64,000 nucleotides of DNA from Aquincolibacterium sp964606385 (GTDB lineage Bacteria > Omnitrophota > Omnitrophia > Omnitrophales > Aquincolibacteriaceae): positions 62,001-126,000 of the forward strand of contig CAZSFZ010000004.1 in the NCBI GenBank assembly GCA_964606385.1, written 5' to 3'. Below are positions 1 to 9,873 of the stretch, piece by piece. The notes under the pieces were generated by a model. The model saw only the letters and a program-made list of their open reading frames with translations, made no database searches and was not told the origin of the DNA. A program made the position numbers and the translations under genes. Every line of letters starts with the position of its first letter. The first letter of the stretch is position 1.

Positions 1-1
1 G

Positions 2-3000
2 CGTTCGGAATTACGTGAAACAACGCAGGAAGCGCTGAGGAGGATCCATGCGGACCTGGATGGTGTTGACCGGTTGATCACGGAACTTAAGCGCGACCGA
101 AAAGCACCGAACCGAGAGACCCGTTTGAGGGTGTTGAATGCGGCTTACCGCGAACTCGAGCAGGAACGGCTTCGCTTGGAGATCGAAAAAGCGGTTAAAG
201 ATTTTTGGGGCGAAGAACTCATTCAGTTTCTTGGCTCGGTGGCGACCGTTTCTCCGGCGACACTTGGGCGCGCTTTAGTTCTGGGTGCGGTCATGCATCC
301 CGCCATGATTCGGAATTTCACAAAGCTGGACCGTTCGGAAGTGAGGGCGGAAGCGGACGTGGCAACTGCGGCAAAGATCGCCGAACGATGGAAGAGGATC
401 ACTTATGTTGAAAGCGATCCGGAAGGCGCGAAGCTCAAGGCCGAAGCCGAAGAGAAAGGCGCTGGCTTCTTAAACAATGCCCAGACGACCGTCCGTAAAG
501 TCGCAGCCCAGATCAAGCTCGATCCCAAAGTTCTTGAAAAGCTCCTCCAGTTTACGAAAGCGATTCAGATCAAGATTCCCCTGACGCTCGATGAAGGCGG
601 GGAGACGCGTTACATTGACGGTTACCGTATTGGTCACGCTCCTTATCGCGGTCCTTACAAGGGCGGCATCCGTTACGCGATCGCGGTTGTGCTGTCCATG
701 ATCAAGGCGCTCGCGACGGAAATGAGTTTCAAGAACGCGATCGCGGGGCTTCCGTACGGCGGCGGCAAGGGCGGCGTGGCGGTCAACCCGAAGGAACTTT
801 CCGTGAAGGAGCTTGCGCGCTTGACCCGCGGGTATGTTTCAGAATGCCTGAAGCAGGATCCCAAAGCTTTCGGGCCCCTTGACGATGTTCCGGCGGGAGA
901 TATCGGAACTACTTCCCGTGAAATGGGCTGGTTCGCGGATGAATTCTTGAAGATCACGCGTCCGGATCTTTTTACTTCTTCGGAGTTCCTTGAAAAACTT
1001 GCCAAGTCCGATGAAACCTCCACTCCTTATCTTGAATACTATATGGAAGCTTATTACGGCAAGAGGCATATCGATATGAGTGAAGGTTCGCCCATCGCGA
1101 CCGTGACGGCGAAACCCGAAGGGAAGGGCGGGGCTATGGGCCGTACGCCGGCAACCGGACTGGGACTCTATTACGTAACGCGTGAGGCGCTAAAGGTCTA
1201 CGGCGAACGTCTTGGGATTGGAACAAGTGTGAAGGGACAAAGAGTCGCGGTGGAAGCCTACGGGAACGTCGGGAGTTACGCTGCCCGGAGTTTTTATAAA
1301 GACGGTGCTTCGATCATGGCTCTCAAAGAATATGTTCGCGGACAAAATGTAGCGGTCACGGCCGTGAAAGATTCGGGCATCGATCTTGATGCGTTAGACA
1401 AGCATTTGGCTGAGAAAAATGCCGATGGAACTTCAAAGGGAAATACGGTCCTGACCTATGCGGCGGCGCATCCGGAAGATGCGCGAGTGGTGGATGTCGA
1501 TCAGTTCTGGTCAAGCGATGTGACGATCCTTGCATTGGCCGCGAAGGAAAAGACGGTCAATAAGGAAATAGCCGCTCTTATCAAAGCAAAGATCATCTCG
1601 GAGGGCGCAAACGGGCCTCTGGAGCTTGACGGCTCCGAGCAGATCCTCCTGGATAAAGGCGCGATCATTCTTCCGGACGTGGCCACGAACGATGGCGGTG
1701 TAGCATTCTCGTCGCTGGAATGGCGGCAGAACAATATCGGGGAGCTTTGGCCGGAAGTCGCCGGGAACGGTCTCATGGAAGACAAAGTCGTAAGCGCTTT
1801 TTATGACATCTCCCGCGTTTCCGAATCCCAGAAGATCACCTTGCGCGAAGCGGCCTATCAGATCGCGATCAGCAAGATCGTGGACGCAATGCTTGCCGAG
1901 GATTCCGAGCTGGCGTCTCTTTTTGACGAGAGCCATCCTCCCTATGTTATGGATGCGGGGGCGAAACGTTGGCGTCCGGAAACCCTGCCGCAACTGAAGC
2001 AGGTCGATTCGACCGCTAAAAGGATCGAGTTGATCGAACGGGCAGATAGCGTCATGAGCAAAAAGGTTGATGAGCTCGTGGCGGAGGCCCTTCGTGAGCT
2101 TCCCCTGAAACGAGGGAGCGTGATCCTCCTCGGCGGGCAGCGTGCGGCCGGAAAGCCGATGCTTGCCGGGCAGATTATGAACAAGATCCGCGAAAAGGGG
2201 ATCAAGGCGGATGTTCTTGATTTGGATTATCAGACGATTGAAGACGTATCCCGCGTGCTTCAGGGCAAGACTATTTTTGTGCGCAAAGAGAACGGTTTGA
2301 GCGGAGGGGCTTTCAACCTGGAAGATAAAGAGATCCTTGTGGTCCACGGTTATTATGCCTTAGGCGACGAGATCCTTCGATTCGTCAAGGCGATGGGAGG
2401 CAAGGCTTATCCTGTCATGGCTTATAGTTCACCCGACATCCTCCTCGCCAATAATTGGGCGCTGACCGCCTACGACCTGCGTTTGATGCGGGATATTTTA
2501 ACAAGTGTGGCTGTTGGTGAGGAAAACAATGCCCAGGAAGTGATCCGTCGGTGGCAATGGCAACGCGTTTCTGAGACTGAAGCTGTTATGGCGACCTGGA
2601 AGAATGCCAGGCGTGCGATCAATACGTACCTTCCTTATGAGCTTCCGTTCCTGAAATCCCTGATCGCTCCCATGATCCGTGTTGCAACGCAGCAGGAAAT
2701 GAAACGTCCGGATAGCGACGTTTTCACCATGAATGTATTGCATCATCTGGACAAGCTGTTGGTCGGCGTCGAGGGTTGGGATGTTTCACTTCTTGACGGC
2801 CATCATAATTCCGTGCTGTGGGAGTATGTACAACGCTATGCCCCGAATGGTATTTATGCGGAATCAGCCGACGACGATATCAAAAAAGTTGCGAACGCGT
2901 TGGTCAAGGAAGCCAAAGACACGGTTTTCCTTCTCACTAGCTTACAAGACGCTGAAAATTTAACACAGTTGCCCGCGTGGCTCTCTGCCTCGATCGAGCG

Positions 3001-6000
3001 GATCCTGTTGGCCTTAGAAGTCCAGAAAGATGCCGCAAGCTGGTATGTCGAAAATCGCGGAAATCTAGTGAGGCTTTTGTCCGGCCGTTCGGAAATGAGG
3101 ACGATGCCCGCTTTGGGGTCGCCCCACCAAGAACGCTCCGGGGCAAGGTTAAATGTGCTGATCCTCGGTCGGGGGAGTGATGCTGGGGTCCTGGGAGAGG
3201 ATATTTGGAAGGGTTTGGGCCGTCCGGATCAAGGGATCTATATGCCGGAGACGGAACGCGAAGCCAGAAGTGCTTTGCGGAATGTCCGCGGTTCATTTGA
3301 TGCCGTGGTGGTAACGATCCCGGACGGAAATCAGACGCTTCCTCGATGGATGTTCGATCTTGTCCTGGAAATGCGCGGACAAATGCCCGAAATCCCCGTC
3401 TTGATCAGTGCGAGCGATAAAAGTATGGTCAGCCCCGCTGCGATCTACACCATCAGGGCGCCGATTAAGCTGTTTGTGAAGACTCAAGGGTCTCCCGCGC
3501 TTGTTGCAACCCTGAAGGATATCCCGGCGCGTTCTGAAGCGCGGGCGATACCTGTGTTGGGGGCGACGCATCCGGAGTTGGAAGCCAAGTATAAAGATCA
3601 GGTGGAAGCCTCAACCCCCGCTTATGTGAAGCGGGGGAATCCTATTTTTGATATCACAACCCCCGGGCAGTTCGAGGCCGTTTTGAAGTACGCGCATTTG
3701 TATGCGTACAAAAAAGACGTGGCTTTCGATCCTGCGAATCCCGGACCCAATGACGAGGGGCTCGGGCTCATGGCTTGGCTAGAGGACTATGAAGCCGAAG
3801 CCAAAGTGGCAACCGCGGGTATTCGTTTGACGCAGAATATTCTTTATCCTTGGGATACCCGGAACCGCATCAATGAGATCGGGATCGCATTCGCAACGCT
3901 CGCTAAAGCGTCGGTAAGTAAGGAACAGTTCTCCGGCAAGGACCTGGAGAAACTAACGGGTGGGGAATCCCGTTATAACACCAAACGGTTCGTGGACATG
4001 ATCGCCCGTATCCAGGCCGCACAGGGGATCAGGACCTATGTTCCCGTCAAACGCCATACGACACCGATCTGGATGGTGTCCATGCTGGCTTTTATGTTCG
4101 ATCTTGTTGGTGCGGAACACGTGACCTCTTCTCACGCCGGCAGCAATTTTTCGGCGACCAAGGACATCAATAATCAAGGGAGCCAATACCTGCCTGAGGA
4201 ATCAGGACGATTTGTCGCTAAGATCCGTGACATGTTCGAAGTAGCTAAAAAACAGGGCGAATTCCGTTTCGCGATCGCTGCAGCGAATGATCCTCTCATC
4301 GATGAAGAATTGATGAAAGCGACGGATGACGGAACGGATGTCTATGTGGACTACCTGAAGAACGGTGTTGCGACGGGCGTCAATTTAGACCGCATCCGCA
4401 ACGTCAAAGATAAGATCATTGTCGATAGTGTCGGAGGGTCCATGTACCGGACCATGACGCGTATCTTTGCGAAACTCGGGATTGCGGACGCGTTCCAGTG
4501 GTTGCATACAGAAGAAGACCCGTTCTTTCACGGGATTGGTAAGGAATTGACCTCTGCGGGGAAGGTGAACGACTACACGCAGGACACGACGGTCATTAAA
4601 CGTGACAAGAAAACCGGGGAAACGACTTCGATCCCTGTCATGGAACGTATGGGGTATGACACGCTTCTTAAGGACGCGCCGATCGGGAAAGTAGTGCTTA
4701 TGACGGACCCGGATGGAGACCGTCTGGTAACGGGACAGGTGGAATCCGCGGACCGTGCCGCATACTTGAAACAGCTTGGAGTGGAAGTCCTGAAGCTGGA
4801 CGAGAATCGGATCCTCGCGGTCTACTCTCCAAACCAATCCTTTTTCATGTCGATGGTTTATCACGCGGATTCGCTCAAGGCCGCGGGACTGTGGGATAAG
4901 CACCCGCGTTTTATCATCATGACGACCGCTTCGTCGCCGGCGTGGCGCGAATGGGCCGAGAAGAACGGCGTCCAAGTCCTGAACGTGCCGGTCGGTTTTA
5001 AAGAGATCGCCGCGATGATGAAGAAGGTCGAATACCAGATGAAGAAAAATCCGGGAAAACCGGTCGTTGTGAAGGACGTCTTTGGGCGAGAAGTGAACCT
5101 GGGTTTGGACCCCCGGATGCTTTTTGCAGGAGAGGAGTCCGGCGGGATGATCATCGGGCCTGAAGAGCTTATCCAGAGCCGGAGCGGCCGTTTGGCGATC
5201 GCGATGCGGGAAAAGAGCGCGGGCGAAGCACTCGTGATCCAAGCAGCGATGGCGGCTTATTTGGAATCCAAAGGCCAGCCTTTGTCCGGTTATCTCAGTG
5301 AACTATTTGATAAGAACCGGATCGCAAGCCGTTTTGATGTGCGTCATGACCAGACTTTCTACAATCAAAGCGAGCCGGATCCCGATGAACTGAAGAAAGA
5401 AAAAGCGAAAGGCGAGATCGCCCGCGAAAAGAATTACGCGTTCTTTGTGAATATGGTGCTTTCGAAGCTTTCGGGGAAGACGACCACTCAACAGATCATC
5501 GAGATATTGAATGAGGTTTTCGCCCCTCAAGGGCTCCGCTTCGATGATCTTCAGGACATGATCTTCGTGGGAGATGGTGTTTACCTTCAGTTTCCGGACA
5601 AAATCATGGAGATCCGGCCTTCCGGGACTGACGCGAAATCAAAATCCTATGGTTACGGGAATGACAAGTTGCGTTTGGCGGTTTATGCGCAGGCCGTGGG
5701 TGCCTATAGCGGCGATCCGACGGCTCTTTACCGGCAGTATGTTGATATGAGCAATTTTGAAGAGGTTAGGGTCGTAAATGGGAAGCCTGTGTTTCGCGGC
5801 GAAGATGTTCGCTGGGAGCTTTATCAGGCTTATTACCGGGAGGGACTTCCGGAAGAGGACTATCAGCCGGCTATGGTTTCCGTCGGCTCAAATCTCGTGA
5901 CCCCGGCTCAGTCGGAAATCCTGAAAGCGCGTGCGGAAATGCGTTCGAAACTTGATCTCGAGCAGGCCGCGAAAGCTATGACGATCTCGGCCGCGGTGAT

Positions 6001-8905
6001 CTTGGGTCTTGTGGTCCTGGGCCAGCTCTCTGAAGTCGCTAAGCTGACGCTTGGCCTTGCCACACTCGGTCTTGCGGGAGCCTTCTGGAACATCCGGAAT
6101 TTCAGCTTCAAACCGGAGGATCTTTCAAGCCGTTATCCTCAAGCGACTTCTCTGATCCGGGAGAAGATCCAAAAGATCCTCGCCATCGATCCGCATTTTA
6201 CGGGTTATGCCTTGGACAGGATCGATTGGAAAAAGATCGATCGTGATCTTGTGGAGCTTGCTTCCTTAGAAGCGCTCATTGCGCATGGAAGTCAGCACGT
6301 TCTGACGGATAGCGGCATCAAGCTTGTTCGGGATGACCGCAAAGGTGCTGTGACGGTCTTTTCAGCGCAGTCCGTCCGTGACCAGCTCAAGAAGACAGGC
6401 GGGGAGATCGTTGAGGCGGGTCACCGGTACCGGCAAGCGGCGCGCGAACGCTATAGCGTTCAACTGGCTTCGCGTAGTGAGGCGCGCGCAGAAGGGGAAA
6501 CAGAAGTAAAGCCTGCGGCAAACGCGGCCGTTTCGGCAGAGAAGCCGGTTGAGGAAAAGCCGGCGCCCAAGATCGATCCCACGAAACCGCTTTATGAAGC
6601 TACCTCGTCTCCTCGCGAAGAAAAATCTGCCGTGCTTGAAGGCGGGGCTATCTTGTTCTGGGGATTTATTGGCATTCTGACCGTGGCCGGATTAGTGGGC
6701 GCTCTGATCTTTATTCATAAGGAAGCGGCGCATGATGGTATGTCTCGCGCGATCATGGTCACGATCTATGGCGTGCTCGCGATCACCGGAACTGTCGCTG
6801 GGTGGTTAATCTATGGCATGAGTCGGGATAACCAAAAAATCGCGGGAGCGGAGGCGAGTTCCAAGTCTGAGGTGGTTTCTCCCGTTAAGGCAGGTAGTCA
6901 GCCGTTCCAGCCTTCCGATGCGCCCAAGATCCCCGCGGAAGCCGCGACGGAAAGCCGTTCCGAAGTGCGTCAAAACGTTGAACAGGAAATGAACGATCTT
7001 TTGTCCCGCCGGGACGACCTCATGAAAACCGAAAAATATACGGCCCAGGTTGCGGTCGAACTTCAGCAGGTCAACGACCGGATCGCGGAGATTCGCCGCA
7101 ATGTTCAGCAATCCAGAGAGCGTTCGGAAATTCGTAATCCGGAAAAAACAATAGATCGAGAAATTGTTCCCGCCCTGATGAAAAGAATTGTCGACCGGGA
7201 AATGACGCTTCAAAAGATAGTGGTGGATGAAAAAACCCGTCTTGAAATAGAAGTTTCTTTGCGTGAACGCGCGATAAACGCTTATCACGCGATCTTTCCC
7301 GTTGCAGTCTCAAAAGGATTGGACCCCATAGCGGCTCTAAGGTTTTTTTATGGGCTGGTTCCTTCGGAAACGGATAGCGATAGAAAATTCATGGACGTCT
7401 ATGCCGGATTTCTGGCGAAGGATGAAGAAAAGATTCGGGATGCGAACCGTCAAATATTCGGCACTCCGATCAAGGACCTGGCGACGGCTCGTGAGATCTT
7501 TGGGGAAAAATTCTCGTCATGGCTTGGCGTGTTGCTCGCTTTGCCTCAGGACCTTCTTGAGCAGCGGTTTGCCAAAAAGCTCAGCGGGGACCGCTATGAG
7601 CCGGTTGATGAAAATATCTCCGTAATGGCGAACTTCCTTGAGAACTTGACGGGGCTTCGTTTGGGGGACGATCGCGAGGTTCTGATCGGGGAAGCCGGTC
7701 GGTTGTGGAATGCCTGGAATGATTGGGTCAATCCATCCCGGTCGATCCCGGTGGCGTCCCGTGTGCTCCAGGTGGGGGGCCTTCAGGTCGTCCAGCATTC
7801 CACAGGGTCTTTCATCGCGAAACGGTCTGAGACGCGGATCAATCTTATGCAAGTGGCGCCTCAGTTACGGCCTGCGGCAGAATTTCTTGTGGCCACTTTG
7901 ACGGCCGCAAAAGCAAGCCCGAGGATCGTGACCGCAACGGCTCGTGAAGTGAAGATCGGAATCACCGATCACGCGGAACGTCAGAATTTGGGGATCATCC
8001 TGGCTTATCATCCCGGGAAAACAGGGGTTCTCTATAACAATAGTGCTCAGCTGCCTGCCGCGGTGGATTTTGAGGTTCGCATTGAACGCGGGGCGGATGA
8101 AGCGGAAATGACCACATATGCTTTTGGAGCGGTCAGCGCCGAGGGCGACGCCCAGGCCAGGGATCTCGTGAATCAATCCTACAGATTGCTTGATACCCTG
8201 AGTAAGCTGGAACCTTCCTGGAGCAATGTGCTTCCGGATGGGTACTACCCCGGGCGTGGTACCGAAACGGTTTCGCTGGGGACTGAAAAAGATGTCGGAC
8301 AGACGCGCGCGGAAGTCCGCATCAATGATTTCCGCTATTCCATAACCCCGCTGTCCGCGGATGAGAAACGGGTTCCGGGATCGATCAAACGTGAGATGAG
8401 TGATGAGGCCCAGCAACCCAATGTTCGCTGGAGCCGGGAGGAGCTCGAAGGTCTTTCCCAAAAGGTTGTGGATGCGATGAAATACTGGACCCCGAGGCTC
8501 TATACCTCCAAGGCTCCGGATGTTCAAACAGCCAAGATGGTTCAGGAACGGTTATACTCCGAACATTATAGCTATGAGATACCTCTCGCGGCCCATATGT
8601 TAAAGGAGATAGCCTTAAAAGCATTGGCCGGAAGAGGTCCTCAGATCAATGAACTGGGAGAAGGTGACTTGATGTGGGTGGCCAGGGTGCTTCGAGCAGG
8701 TGCCGAACATGGCCGCATCCTTCAGAAATACCGGGAAAACTACCAGGGGTGGGGGAACTACGACCAGCTGGAATATCTGGCAAGCTCGTCCTCCTATCTG
8801 AGAAACGTTCTGAGGAAATTAACCGAGATTTATCAGGCAGAGGCGCGCCAGGCCGGATCGAATCAGCCCGTGGCTCCTTCCGCGACTGTTCGCTCGGAAG
8901 TCCGT
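2..8905 (+). repeat. Eleven-copy protein motif R-[S/A]-E-x-R inside the giant ORF
   Basis: Copies are encoded at 2-16, 332-346, 3086-3100, 3530-3544, 5930-5944, 6473-6487, 6956-6970, 7121-7135, 7823-7837, 8306-8320 and 8891-8905. The fourth residue is L, V, M, A, I or T; nine copies have Ser and two have Ala at position two; the residue after the motif is often A, I, N or Q. Ser is encoded by TCG, TCT, TCC and AGT and Arg by CGT, CGC, CGG and AGG. The conservation is therefore in the protein, not a recent DNA duplication. The gaps (110, 918, 148, 800, 181, 161, 55, 234, 161, 195 residues, then 320 to the stop) match module sizes. Confidence 0.9.
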
Positions 8906-9856
8906 GCCGAGGCTCAAGCGGTCTCGCCTGCCGATCAGGGGAATTTCATCGTATGGCAGGATGTCCTCGAGGATGTCTACGAGGGTGTCCGTTATGAAGA
9001 GACGATCGTTGAAAAAGTGACGCGCTGGTTTCGCGCCGGCATCCTGCCGTTGCGTGTGGCGTTCTCAGCATCTTACCAGAGAGCGGTGGAGTTGTTGGAA
9101 CGCATGGGGATCCGTAAAGATGAAGCCGTGGTGCTGGCGAGCCGTCTTACGGCGGAAGATATGCGGCTGCTTGAGGCGATCAATGCCAAGAGCTTGGCGA
9201 TCCCCAGGGATCAGACAGGCAAAACCCTTGCCGGCGGTGTTGTGTTCATGGATGCCGAAGGGCTTCTGGGATTCGCTAAAAATGATAGCCGTGGTTTTTA
9301 TGCCATGGTGGAAGAACTTGCCGCGGAACAGACGGCAAATGGCGTTACCGCTAAGCCGATCCTGACCGCGGGAGATGCCGCGTTGATCGGGAAGATCGCC
9401 CAAGTATTGAACAACAAGAATTCCGAACTTTTGCCGGCCGAAAAAGTAAAGGCCCAGGGCTTGATCGATCAAATCCTTCAGGTCGAGGCCCTCAAAGGGG
9501 ATCAGGCCGCCACGATCAATGGATTGGCCGCGGCAAGACCCGGGGGGATGGTCACCGTTCTTTCTTCCGCAGAGATGCTGGCGGGCCTTAGCGAAGGAGC
9601 GAACTTCGCCTTCAAAGACCGCTTGGCCAAGGAGAACGTGAAACTGGTCGTGCGGGCACTTTTGGGACGGATGAGAACGCTGGCAGCCCAATTGGATGGC
9701 GCTCCGGCCGCCGATCGGGTCAAGCTTCTTGAAGAGTTCAATGCGCGTCGCATGGGGGGTCTCAAGAAGACACAGGGCGGATTCGTTTTCGACAATGTCC
9801 TCTTGCTCGTCCAGAGCTTTCTCGCTCAGGAAAAAGCGACCGCGAAATCCGCATAA
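2..9856 (+). CDS. Giant multidomain protein with GDH and phosphohexomutase modules (5' end off window)
   Basis: The frame is open from the first bases, so the gene starts left of the window; 3284 codons are visible. Residues here count from a TTG at 74. Modules in order: Glu/Leu/Phe/Val dehydrogenase (about 130-620) with K196 (PYKGGIRY), K220, catalytic-type K232 (GGGKGG), D276 (PAGDIGT) and a Rossmann glycine loop (396-404); a uridine-kinase-like P-loop region (about 660-1000) whose GGQRAAGKP lacks the usual Ser/Thr after Lys; a receiver-like fold (1027-1150) without an evident phospho-acceptor Asp; an alpha-D-phosphohexomutase (about 1160-1900) with TSSH (1351-1354), metal loop DPDGDR (1545-1550), GEESG (1686-1690) and RPSGTD (1848-1853); membrane hairpins at 1970-2005 and 2191-2248; then unrecognised modules to 3260. 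The two enzyme domains keep their key residues and look active (inference). Eleven R-[S/A]-E-x-R motifs lie between blocks. A polyprotein or a multifunctional scaffold are both possible. Confidence 0.9.
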   Translation, partial: RSELRETTQEALRRIHADLDGVDRLITELKRDRKAPNRETRLRVLNAAYRELEQERLRLEIEKAVKDFWGEELIQFLGSVATVSPATLGRALVLGAVMHPAMIRNFTKLDRSEVRAEADVATAAKIAERWKRITYVESDPEGAKLKAEAEEKGAGFLNNAQTTVRKVAAQIKLDPKVLEKLLQFTKAIQIKIPLTLDEGGETRYIDGYRIGHAPYRGPYKGGIRYAIAVVLSMIKALATEMSFKNAIAGLPYGGGKGGVAVNPKELSVKELARLTRGYVSECLKQDPKAFGPLDDVPAGDIGTTSREMGWFADEFLKITRPDLFTSSEFLEKLAKSDETSTPYLEYYMEAYYGKRHIDMSEGSPIATVTAKPEGKGGAMGRTPATGLGLYYVTREALKVYGERLGIGTSVKGQRVAVEAYGNVGSYAARSFYKDGASIMALKEYVRGQNVAVTAVKDSGIDLDALDKHLAEKNADGTSKGNTVLTYAAAHPEDARVVDVDQFWSSDVTILALAAKEKTVNKEIAALIKAKIISEGANGPLELDGSEQILLDKGAIILPDVATNDGGVAFSSLEWRQNNIGELWPEVAGNGLMEDKVVSAFYDISRVSESQKITLREAAYQIAISKIVDAMLAEDSELASLFDESHPPYVMDAGAKRWRPETLPQLKQVDSTAKRIELIERADSVMSKKVDELVAEALRELPLKRGSVILLGGQRAAGKPMLAGQIMNKIREKGIKADVLDLDYQTIEDVSRVLQGKTIFVRKENGLSGGAFNLEDKEILVVHGYYALGDEILRFVKAMGGKAYPVMAYSSPDILLANNWALTAYDLRLMRDILTSVAVGEENNAQEVIRRWQWQRVSETEAVMATWKNARRAINTYLPYELPFLKSLIAPMIRVATQQEMKRPDSDVFTMNVLHHLDKLLVGVEGWDVSLLDGHHNSVLWEYVQRYAPNGIYAESADDDIKKVANALVKEAKDTVFLLTSLQDAENLTQLPAWLSASIERILLALEVQKDAASWYVENRGNLVRLLSGRSEMRTMPALGSPHQERSGARLNVLILGRGSDAGVLGEDIWKGLGRPDQGIYMPETEREARSALRNVRGSFDAVVVTIPDGNQTLPRWMFDLVLEMRGQMPEIPVLISASDKSMVSPAAIYTIRAPIKLFVKTQGSPALVATLKDIPARSEARAIPVLGATHPELEAKYKDQVEASTPAYVKRGNPIFDITTPGQFEAVLKYAHLYAYKKDVAFDPANPGPNDEGLGLMAWLEDYEAEAKVATAGIRLTQNILYPWDTRNRINEIGIAFATLAKASVSKEQFSGKDLEKLTGGESRYNTKRFVDMIARIQAAQGIRTYVPVKRHTTPIWMVSMLAFMFDLVGAEHVTSSHAGSNFSATKDINNQGSQYLPEESGRFVAKIRDMFEVAKKQGEFRFAIAAANDPLIDEELMKATDDGTDVYVDYLKNGVATGVNLDRIRNVKDKIIVDSVGGSMYRTMTRIFAKLGIADAFQWLHTEEDPFFHGIGKELTSAGKVNDYTQDTTVIKRDKKTGETTSIPVMERMGYDTLLKDAPIGKVVLMTDPDGDRLVTGQVESADRAAYLKQLGVEVLKLDENRILAVYSPNQSFFMSMVYHADSLKAAGLWDKHPRFIIMTTASSPAWREWAEKNGVQVLNVPVGFKEIAAMMKKVEYQMKKNPGKPVVVKDVFGREVNLGLDPRMLFAGEESGGMIIGPEELIQSRSGRLAIAMREKSAGEALVIQAAMAAYLESKGQPLSGYLSELFDKNRIASRFDVRHDQTFYNQSEPDPDELKKEKAKGEIAREKNYAFFVNMVLSKLSGKTTTQQIIEILNEVFAPQGLRFDDLQDMIFVGDGVYLQFPDKIMEIRPSGTDAKSKSYGYGNDKLRLAVYAQAVGAYSGDPTALYRQYVDMSNFEEVRVVNGKPVFRGEDVRWELYQAYYREGLPEEDYQPAMVSVGSNLVTPAQSEILKARAEMRSKLDLEQAAKAMTISAAVILGLVVLGQLSEVAKLTLGLATLGLAGAFWNIRNFSFKPEDLSSRYPQATSLIREKIQKILAIDPHFTGYALDRIDWKKIDRDLVELASLEALIAHGSQHVLTDSGIKLVRDDRKGAVTVFSAQSVRDQLKKTGGEIVEAGHRYRQAARERYSVQLASRSEARAEGETEVKPAANAAVSAEKPVEEKPAPKIDPTKPLYEATSSPREEKSAVLEGGAILFWGFIGILTVAGLVGALIFIHKEAAHDGMSRAIMVTIYGVLAITGTVAGWLIYGMSRDNQKIAGAEASSKSEVVSPVKAGSQPFQPSDAPKIPAEAATESRSEVRQNVEQEMNDLLSRRDDLMKTEKYTAQVAVELQQVNDRIAEIRRNVQQSRERSEIRNPEKTIDREIVPALMKRIVDREMTLQKIVVDEKTRLEIEVSLRERAINAYHAIFPVAVSKGLDPIAALRFFYGLVPSETDSDRKFMDVYAGFLAKDEEKIRDANRQIFGTPIKDLATAREIFGEKFSSWLGVLLALPQDLLEQRFAKKLSGDRYEPVDENISVMANFLENLTGLRLGDDREVLIGEAGRLWNAWNDWVNPSRSIPVASRVLQVGGLQVVQHSTGSFIAKRSETRINLMQVAPQLRPAAEFLVATLTAAKASPRIVTATAREVKIGITDHAERQNLGIILAYHPGKTGVLYNNSAQLPAAVDFEVRIERGADEAEMTTYAFGAVSAEGDAQARDLVNQSYRLLDTLSKLEPSWSNVLPDGYYPGRGTETVSLGTEKDVGQTRAEVRINDFRYSITPLSADEKRVPGSIKREMSDEAQQPNVRWSREELEGLSQKVVDAMKYWTPRLYTSKAPDVQTAKMVQERLYSEHYSYEIPLAAHMLKEIALKALAGRGPQINELGEGDLMWVARVLRAGAEHGRILQKYRENYQGWGNYDQLEYLASSSSYLRNVLRKLTEIYQAEARQAGSNQPVAPSATVRSEVRAEAQAVSPADQGNFIVWQDVLEDVYEGVRYEETIVEKVTRWFRAGILPLRVAFSASYQRAVELLERMGIRKDEAVVLASRLTAEDMRLLEAINAKSLAIPRDQTGKTLAGGVVFMDAEGLLGFAKNDSRGFYAMVEELAAEQTANGVTAKPILTAGDAALIGKIAQVLNNKNSELLPAEKVKAQGLIDQILQVEALKGDQAATINGLAAARPGGMVTVLSSAEMLAGLSEGANFAFKDRLAKENVKLVVRALLGRMRTLAAQLDGAPAADRVKLLEEFNARRMGGLKKTQGGFVFDNVLLLVQSFLAQEKATAKSA
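3615..3637 (+). repeat. GC-rich perfect hairpin inside the giant ORF
   Basis: CCCCCGCTT and AAGCGGGGG form a 9-bp perfect stem around ATGTG. It lies about 70 nt after the fourth R-S-E-x-R copy and before the phosphohexomutase module. A short run of T follows after a few bases. It could slow ribosomes or polymerase at a module junction, but this is only suggested by position. Confidence 0.6.
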
Positions 9857-9858
9857 TA

Positions 9859-9873
9859 CCGCGCAAAGCGCGG
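9859..9873 (+). terminator. Small hairpin after the giant ORF, weak terminator candidate
   Basis: CCGCGC-AAA-GCGCGG is a perfect 6-bp stem starting two bases after the stop codon. No T-tract follows, so it is not a convincing intrinsic terminator; it may protect the mRNA end. Confidence 0.3.
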
